From: JACVRW01 sp963751105
GTDB lineage: Bacteria; Actinomycetota; Thermoleophilia; Solirubrobacterales; Thermoleophilaceae
Reading direction: 5' to 3'
Length of the DNA: 64,000 nucleotides
Assembly (NCBI GenBank): GCA_963751105.1
Contig: CAVVTG010000002.1
Location: 372,001 to 436,000, forward strand
Positions 59,503 through 64,000 of this stretch are shown here, piece by piece. The position numbers were made by a program, and so were the translations under genes. The notes below the pieces were generated by a model. The model ran no database searches. It was not told the DNA's origin and was given only the letters and a program-made list of their open reading frames with translations. Numbering within the stretch: position 1 is the stretch's first letter; each line of letters begins with the position of its first letter.

Positions 59503-60189
59503 TCACGAGTAACGCATGACGCGCGGCGCCTCGCGCATCCGGATCAACCGGGCCGGCACGCCGCCCACCACTGCGTTGGCGGGGACGTCGCGGGTCACCA
59601 CGGCGTTCGTCCCGATCACCGCGTTGTCGCCCACGGTGACGCCTCGCAGAATGCAGGCGCCGTAGCCGATCCAGACGTTGTTGCCCACGCGCACGTCGCG
59701 CTTGTAGATGCCCTGCAGCCGTATCGGGCGCTCGATCTCGACCATGCCGTGGTCGAAGTCGATCAGCATCACTCGGTCGGCGATCACGCACTCGCGCCCG
59801 ATCGACACGTGCTGAAAGGAGGAGATCGTGCATTCCTGGCCGAGCACGGTCTTGGCTCCGATCGAGATCGCCCCCTCGTGCGAGCGCAGCTTGCAGCCGT
59901 GCCCGACCCAGCACCAACGCCCCAGCTCGAGCGAGGCGCGCTCGCCCACCTCCAGGGAACAGCCCGGCCCCACGAAGGCCAGCCCGTCCAGGTGCAACCC
60001 CTTACCCAGTCGCAGTTTCCAGAGCCCGAGCCGCGCGATGAGCCGCAGATACTTGAGATTGAGCATCCCTTTACGGCGCATGAAGCGCAGCAACACCAAG
60101 AGGCCGCCGCTTCGCGGCGGTGGCTCGCCGCGGAGCTCGGGCGGCAGATCGGCCGGCGGCGCGGCAACAGGCTCGGTGGCGCTCTCCAT
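59503..60189 (-). CDS. Left-handed beta-helix acyltransferase
   Basis: 228 residues. Hexapeptide repeats run from about 75 to 205 (LAFVGPGCSLEVGERASLELG, then VRVGNNVWIGYGACILRGVTVGDNAVIGTNAVVTRDVPANAVVGGVPARLI), with IDFDHG carrying the active-site histidine. It resembles maltose/galactoside or polysaccharide O-acetyltransferases of the NodL/WcaF type. The N-terminal 25 residues are proline-rich. TATCAT lies 11 bases before ATG 60189. The acetylation target is unknown. Confidence 0.9.
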   Translation of the reverse strand: MESATEPVAAPPADLPPELRGEPPPRSGGLLVLLRFMRRKGMLNLKYLRLIARLGLWKLRLGKGLHLDGLAFVGPGCSLEVGERASLELGRWCWVGHGCKLRSHEGAISIGAKTVLGQECTISSFQHVSIGRECVIADRVMLIDFDHGMVEIERPIRLQGIYKRDVRVGNNVWIGYGACILRGVTVGDNAVIGTNAVVTRDVPANAVVGGVPARLIRMREAPRVMRYS

Positions 60190-60261
60190 CGCGGGGCTGG
60201 ATGATAGGTGCGGCTATCCGTATTGGCCTGAGGGCCGCGGGGCTTCACAATCAGTGGGGAA

Positions 60262-60603
60262 ATGGCGAGAACCGTCCTGATCGTCGACGATCACCCGAGC
60301 TTCCGGGCCACCGCCCGCATGCTGCTCGAGTCCGAGGGCTTCGAGGTGGTGGGGGAGGCCGAGGACGGTCTAAGCGCCATCGACGCCGTTCAGGAGCTGG
60401 GGCCCGATCTCGTCCTCCTCGACGTTCAGCTGCCGGACATCGACGGAATCGAGGTGGCGTCGCGCCTGACCCGCAACGGCAACGCACCGGTGATCGTCCT
60501 GACCTCGAGCAGAGACCTGGCCGATCTCGGCAGCCTCGGCGGGGCCCGCGGGTTCGTCCCCAAGTCGGAGCTGTCCGGCGCGGCGCTGGAGGCGCTCCTC
60601 TGA
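60262..60603 (+). CDS. Single-domain response regulator
   Basis: 113 residues comprising a receiver domain only: VLIVDDHPSFRATARMLLESEG, VLLDVQLPDIDG with phospho-acceptor Asp54, VLTSS and GFVPKSELSG with the conserved lysine. No DNA-binding or output domain, so it may act as a phosphate shuttle or sink, or bind a target protein. Its stop overlaps the start of the histidine kinase gene, so it belongs to that signalling unit. Confidence 0.9.
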   Translation: MARTVLIVDDHPSFRATARMLLESEGFEVVGEAEDGLSAIDAVQELGPDLVLLDVQLPDIDGIEVASRLTRNGNAPVIVLTSSRDLADLGSLGGARGFVPKSELSGAALEALL

Positions 60604-62360
60604 CCGGTCTGCGAGGCGCTCTCTGGGCGATCGCCGGGGCGGGTCTTGCCCTCGGCCTCGCCGTCACGGCCCTGATCCTCACGAGCGACCTGGTGGAGGG
60701 ACCGCCCGGCGTCTGGGTCGCCGCGACGTTGTTCATCGGCTGGAGCTTCATCGGCATCGGCCTCTATGCCTGGTCGCGCCGACCCGACAACCGGGTGGGC
60801 ATGCTGATGGCGGCCACCGGCTTCGCCTGGCTCGTGGCGTCGTTCGGTGTGTCCGACCTCCCGCTGGCCTTCACCGTCGGGCAGCTGCTCGGCTCGCTCT
60901 ACTTCGCGGTGGCCATCCATCTGTTGCTTGCCTTCCCGGACGGGCAGCTGAAGAGCAGGGCCGAGCGCCTGATCGTCCGGACGACCTACCTCCTGACCAC
61001 GGTCGCCCTCCTCCCGGCCTACCTGTTCCTCGATGCGCGCGAGGACTTCGACTGCACCGACTGTCCCGACAACGTGCTCCTGGTCGAGCGCAGCGAGACC
61101 GTGGTCCAGGTGATCAGCGCGATGATCAACGTGACGGCGGCCGTTCTCATCACCGCCGTTCTGGTTGTGCTCGTGAAGCGCTGGCGGCGGGCCGGCCCAG
61201 GGCAGCGGCGGCTGCTGGTGCCGGTGTACGCCGGCGGCGTGGCCCTGATGATGCTGCTCAGCCTGACCGTCGTGCTGCAGGTGAGCGGGTTCGACTCGGT
61301 AGTGACCGAAGTGGCCTGGATCGGGGCCATGCTGCCCTTCGGCCTCGTGCCCTACCTGTTCCTGTGGACGCTGATCAGGGCGCGCATGATCCAGCGCGGT
61401 GCGGTGGGCTCCCTGATCGCCCGCCTCAACGAGGTGCCGGCCAGCGGCCAGCTGCGTGACGCCCTGGCGGACGCTCTGGGCGACCCTTCGCTCGAGGTCC
61501 TCTACTGGATCTCCGAGGACGAGCGCTTCGTCGACGGCGACGGGCACGGCCACGAGCTCCCGCGTCCCGGCGAAGGCCGCGCCGTGACGACGGTGGAGCG
61601 CGACGGGCACCCCGTGGCCGCCATCCTGCACGACCCCCTGCTGCTCGACCGCCGCGCCGGTCACGTCGACGCCATCGGGGCCGCGGCGTCGCTGGCGCTC
61701 GAGAACGAGCGGCTCGACGCCGAGCTGCGCTGCAAGCTCGAGGAGCTGCGCGACTCGCGCGAGCGCATGCTCGAGATCGGCCTCGAGGAACGACGGCGGC
61801 TGGAGCGCGACCTGCACGACGGGGCCCAGCAGCGCCTGGTGTCGATGGCGCTCGAGCTGCGGCTGGCGCGAGCCAAGCTGGAGAGCGATCCCGCCGCCGC
61901 CGCCACGCTCCTGGCCGAAGCCGCCCACGAGCTCGACTCCGCTCTCGAGGAGCTGCGCGAGCTGGCCCGCGGCATCCACCCCGCCGTGCTCTCGGACCGA
62001 GGCCTGGACACCGCGCTGGAGACCCTCGCTCACCGGGCGCCGTTGCCGGTGGACGTGGGCGAGCTGCCGGGCGAGCGCCTGCCCGAGGCCGTGGAGCTGG
62101 CCGCCTACTTCGTGGTGGCCGAGGCGCTGACCAACGTGGCCAAGTACGCCGAGGCCAGCAGGGCCACGGTGCGCGTGGAGCGAGCCAACGGCCGGCTGCT
62201 GGTGATGGTGGCCGACGACGGCGTGGGCGGAGCCGACCCCGACGAGGGCACCGGCCTGCGCGGCCTGGCCGACCGCATCGGCGTGCTCGAGGGACGGCTC
62301 GTCGTGGACTCCCCGCCGGGTGAGGGCACCACCGTCACGGCGAGGATCCCGGTCCGGTGA
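60600..62360 (+). CDS. Membrane sensor histidine kinase (NarL/DesK type)
   Basis: About 586 residues. The N-terminus has seven or so membrane segments (about 6-270). A signal-transfer region and a coiled coil (LENERLDAELRCKLEELRDSRERM) lead to HisKA_3, EERRRLERDLHDGAQQRLVSMALELRLAR with His406. The ATPase domain ends with GVGGADPDEGTGLRGLADRIGVLEGRL. The start is uncertain: no ATG or GTG is found before the first membrane segment, and CTG 60600, overlapping the upstream stop as CTGA, is the best placed. It should phosphorylate the following LuxR regulator and perhaps the upstream receiver. Confidence 0.88.
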   Translation: MTGLRGALWAIAGAGLALGLAVTALILTSDLVEGPPGVWVAATLFIGWSFIGIGLYAWSRRPDNRVGMLMAATGFAWLVASFGVSDLPLAFTVGQLLGSLYFAVAIHLLLAFPDGQLKSRAERLIVRTTYLLTTVALLPAYLFLDAREDFDCTDCPDNVLLVERSETVVQVISAMINVTAAVLITAVLVVLVKRWRRAGPGQRRLLVPVYAGGVALMMLLSLTVVLQVSGFDSVVTEVAWIGAMLPFGLVPYLFLWTLIRARMIQRGAVGSLIARLNEVPASGQLRDALADALGDPSLEVLYWISEDERFVDGDGHGHELPRPGEGRAVTTVERDGHPVAAILHDPLLLDRRAGHVDAIGAAASLALENERLDAELRCKLEELRDSRERMLEIGLEERRRLERDLHDGAQQRLVSMALELRLARAKLESDPAAAATLLAEAAHELDSALEELRELARGIHPAVLSDRGLDTALETLAHRAPLPVDVGELPGERLPEAVELAAYFVVAEALTNVAKYAEASRATVRVERANGRLLVMVADDGVGGADPDEGTGLRGLADRIGVLEGRLVVDSPPGEGTTVTARIPVR

Positions 62361-63025
62361 CGGAGAAGGGCGACACCGCCACCCGCGTCGTGGTGGCCGA
62401 CGACTCGGTGCTGTTGCGTGAGGGTGTGGTGCGGCTGCTCGAGGAATGGGGCTTCGACGTGGTGGCCCAGGCCGGCGACGCTGACGACCTGCTGCGCAAG
62501 GTCAGCGCCCACAAGCCCGACGTGGCGGTGGTGGACATCCGCATGCCGCCCACCAACACCGACGATGGCCTGCGCGCGGCCCTGGAGATCCGCGCGCGGC
62601 AGCCGGACACCGGGGTGCTGGTGCTGTCGCAGTACGTGGAGGAGAGCTATGCGCTCGAGCTGGTGGGCGACAGCGCGGGCGGGGTGGGCTATCTGCTCAA
62701 GGACCGCGTGGCCGACGTGGAGCGCTTCATCGACTCGGTCAAGCGCGTGTCAGAGGGCGGCTCGGCGCTCGACCCGGAGGTGGTGTCACAGCTCGTGGGC
62801 CGCGCCCGGCGCGACGATCCCCTGGAGCAGCTGACCCCGCGCGAGGGTGAGGTCATGGGCCTGATGGCCGAGGGTCGCTCGAACCACGCGATCGCCGAGC
62901 AGATGATCGTGACCGAGCGCGCGGTCGAGAAGCACGTGACCAGCATCTTCGGCAAGCTCGACCTGCCGCCCGCGCCGGAGGACCACCGCCGCGTGCTGGC
63001 GGTGCTCGCCTTCCTCAGGGCCTAG
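62357..63025 (+). CDS. LuxR/NarL-type response regulator
   Basis: 222 residues from GTG 62357, overlapping the kinase stop as GTGA. Receiver: VVADDSVLLREGVVRLLEEWG, VVDIRMPPTNTDDGL with Asp60, and YLLKDRVADVERF. Output: LTPREGEVMGLMAEGRSNHAIAEQMIVTERAVEKHVTSIFGKL, a complete LuxR helix-turn-helix. It is the cognate regulator of the kinase. Its 3' end overlaps the convergent methyltransferase gene by 11 bases. Confidence 0.94.
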   Translation: MTEKGDTATRVVVADDSVLLREGVVRLLEEWGFDVVAQAGDADDLLRKVSAHKPDVAVVDIRMPPTNTDDGLRAALEIRARQPDTGVLVLSQYVEESYALELVGDSAGGVGYLLKDRVADVERFIDSVKRVSEGGSALDPEVVSQLVGRARRDDPLEQLTPREGEVMGLMAEGRSNHAIAEQMIVTERAVEKHVTSIFGKLDLPPAPEDHRRVLAVLAFLRA

Positions 63026-63779
63026 GCACCACCGAGATCAGGTACTCGCCCCGGAAACGGAGGGTGCCATCGTCGGCCAGGTTCTCCTCGTGCAGGTAGT
63101 CGATGTAGGCGCTGCGCAGCTCGCCGGCCCGGTCGGCCAGCGCCTCCTGAGCGTTCAGGAGCGGTCCGAAGCTCTCGAGCATGAAGTCCGCGTAGCTCTC
63201 CGGCGACGCTTCGCGCCACTCGATCTCGTGGCGCTCGAAGCGGGCGTCGCCGAGCAGGTCGCGCACGTGTTCCTCGGTGCCCCACAGGAGCGGTGAGGTC
63301 GCGCCGGGCGGTGGCGGCGTCAGCCGTCCCGTGACGTCGAACATCCGCCCGATCGCTCCGGTGGGCGACCAGCAGGCGATGCCGAGCGCGCCTCCCGGCC
63401 GGCAGACGCGGATCATCTCCGCCGCGGTCCGCTCGTGGTCGGGAGCGAACATGTGCCCGAAGGCGGAGAGAACGCGATCGAAGCTGGCCTCCTCGAAGGG
63501 GTGCTGCTGGGCGTCGCCCTCCACCCACTCGACCTCCACCATCGCGTCGGCCGCGCGCTCGCGTGCGATGGCCAGCAGGTCGGGGGAGAAGTCCACGCCG
63601 GTCACCCGCGCCCCCGCCTTCACCGCCGGGATCGCGACGTTCCCGGTGCCGCAGGCCACGTCGAGCACCTCCATGCCCGGCTCCACCCCGGCCGCCTCCA
63701 CCAGCCGGTCGGCGGCGTCGGTGATCTTCTCCGCCACCGCCGCGTAGTTGCCCGAGCCCCACATCGTCTTCGGATCCAT
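63015..63779 (-). CDS. Class I SAM-dependent methyltransferase
   Basis: 254 residues. Motif I is VEPGMEVLDVACGTGNVAIPA, motif II GARVTGVDFSPDLLAIA and post-motif FDRVLSAFGHMFAPDH, with AAEMIRVCRPGGALGIACWSP. It matches UbiE/COQ5-like small-molecule methyltransferases; substrate unknown. CATAGT lies 8 bases before ATG 63779 with a TTG-type -35 18 bases farther up. Confidence 0.88.
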   Translation of the reverse strand: MDPKTMWGSGNYAAVAEKITDAADRLVEAAGVEPGMEVLDVACGTGNVAIPAVKAGARVTGVDFSPDLLAIARERAADAMVEVEWVEGDAQQHPFEEASFDRVLSAFGHMFAPDHERTAAEMIRVCRPGGALGIACWSPTGAIGRMFDVTGRLTPPPPGATSPLLWGTEEHVRDLLGDARFERHEIEWREASPESYADFMLESFGPLLNAQEALADRAGELRSAYIDYLHEENLADDGTLRFRGEYLISVVPRP

Positions 63780-63842
63780 GAGGTCCGACTATGTCGGGTT
63801 ACCCGTACTGCGCGCAACTGGTCCGTTTGTCACCCTGGGCGC

Positions 63843-64000
63843 ATGGATTCGATCGTCAGCGCCACCGACGTCCGCCGCCGCTACGGAGAGGGCGACGCCG
63901 CCGTGAACGCGCTCGCCGGGGTCACGGTCGGCTTCGAGCGCGGCCGCTACAGCGCCATCATGGGGCCATCGGGCTCGGGCAAGTCGACGCTCATGCACAT
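63843..64000 (+). CDS. ABC transporter ATP-binding protein (LolD/MacB type), 5' part
   Basis: Only the first 52 codons are present; the gene runs off the right edge. SATDVRRRYGEGDAAVNALAGVTVGFE followed by Walker A IMGPSGSGKSTLMH is typical of MacB/LolD-like ATPases of ABC exporters with FtsX-type permeases. The start ATG 63843 lacks a good ribosome-binding site. Confidence 0.9.
   Translation, partial: MDSIVSATDVRRRYGEGDAAVNALAGVTVGFERGRYSAIMGPSGSGKSTLMH

Noticed and set aside
1..64000. CRISPR arrays, tRNA or rRNA genes
   Set aside because: No regular spaced direct repeats were noticed, and the short gaps between genes leave little room for RNA genes. I did not see tRNA-like T-loop sequences. 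A covariance-model scan would be the proper test.

Overview
This is a high-GC, gene-dense bacterial chromosome segment with short intergenic gaps and many ATGA/GTGA stop-start overlaps. The mix of genes fits Actinobacteria, and an early-branching lineage such as Thermoleophilia (Solirubrobacterales and relatives) is my best guess: a short primary sigma factor, Z-ring genes with an actinobacterial flavour, CehA-type PHP hydrolases, DUF5995, TMEM175, tandem ArsA-type ATPases and many apparently leaderless genes. The taxonomic call is inference. I saw no rRNA, tRNA, CRISPR array, transposase or prophage gene.

Layout. 1-5.4 kb: the end of a class II fructose-1,6-bisphosphatase, a conserved hypothetical gene with a frameshift, moeA, a secreted PHP hydrolase, and a coupled GntR/LuxR-type regulator pair. 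5.6-9.5 kb: the primary sigma factor with its promoter, a small membrane protein, an orphan PilT ATPase, an AIM24 protein and a HxlR regulator with a palindromic operator. 9.4-14.1 kb: a phytoene/squalene-synthase and FAD-reductase pair, a large unknown acidic protein, and a divergent tautomerase/HxlR pair with a near-consensus promoter. 14.2-21.6 kb: two ArsA-like ATPases, a SIS-domain protein, a coupled parA-ftsZ pair in which FtsZ has a 157-residue N-terminal extension, and gamma-glutamyltransferase. 21.6-32.4 kb: serine hydrolase, LON-domain protein, photolyase, a membrane protein carrying two frameshifts, two methyltransferases, and a coupled methyltransferase/CPBP protease/GH57/GT4 operon that looks like alpha-glucan synthesis. 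32.3-35.7 kb: a locally lower-GC stretch with DUF5995, a TolB-like propeller and an SRPBCC protein.

35.7-55.8 kb is the most coherent block and looks like an uptake-and-catabolism locus for polyamines or related amines. It holds a complete PotDBCA ABC transporter, two flavin amine oxidases, a class III aminotransferase, a Rieske oxygenase, acyl-CoA dehydrogenase, enoyl-CoA hydratase, a 2,4-dienoyl-CoA-reductase-like SDR, an ADP-forming acyl-CoA synthetase, a PYROXD2-like oxidoreductase, two TetR regulators, a secreted nuclease-fold protein and a GDPD phosphodiesterase. A 20-bp motif (TGCGRCTGAYYACAAAGTCA) occurs almost unchanged in all three divergent gaps that separate the catabolic operons (40637, 50121, 54561). 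I read it as the shared operator of a regulon.

55.8-64 kb: an MMPL transporter, a hydrolase/TetR divergent pair with a palindrome between them, an acyltransferase, a REC-histidine kinase-LuxR signalling operon, a methyltransferase and the start of an ABC ATPase gene.

Five single-base frameshifts interrupt otherwise well-conserved proteins (about 790, 25523, 26010, 39440 and 40881). Intact sequence on both sides makes draft-assembly errors the simplest explanation, though genuine decay is not excluded.
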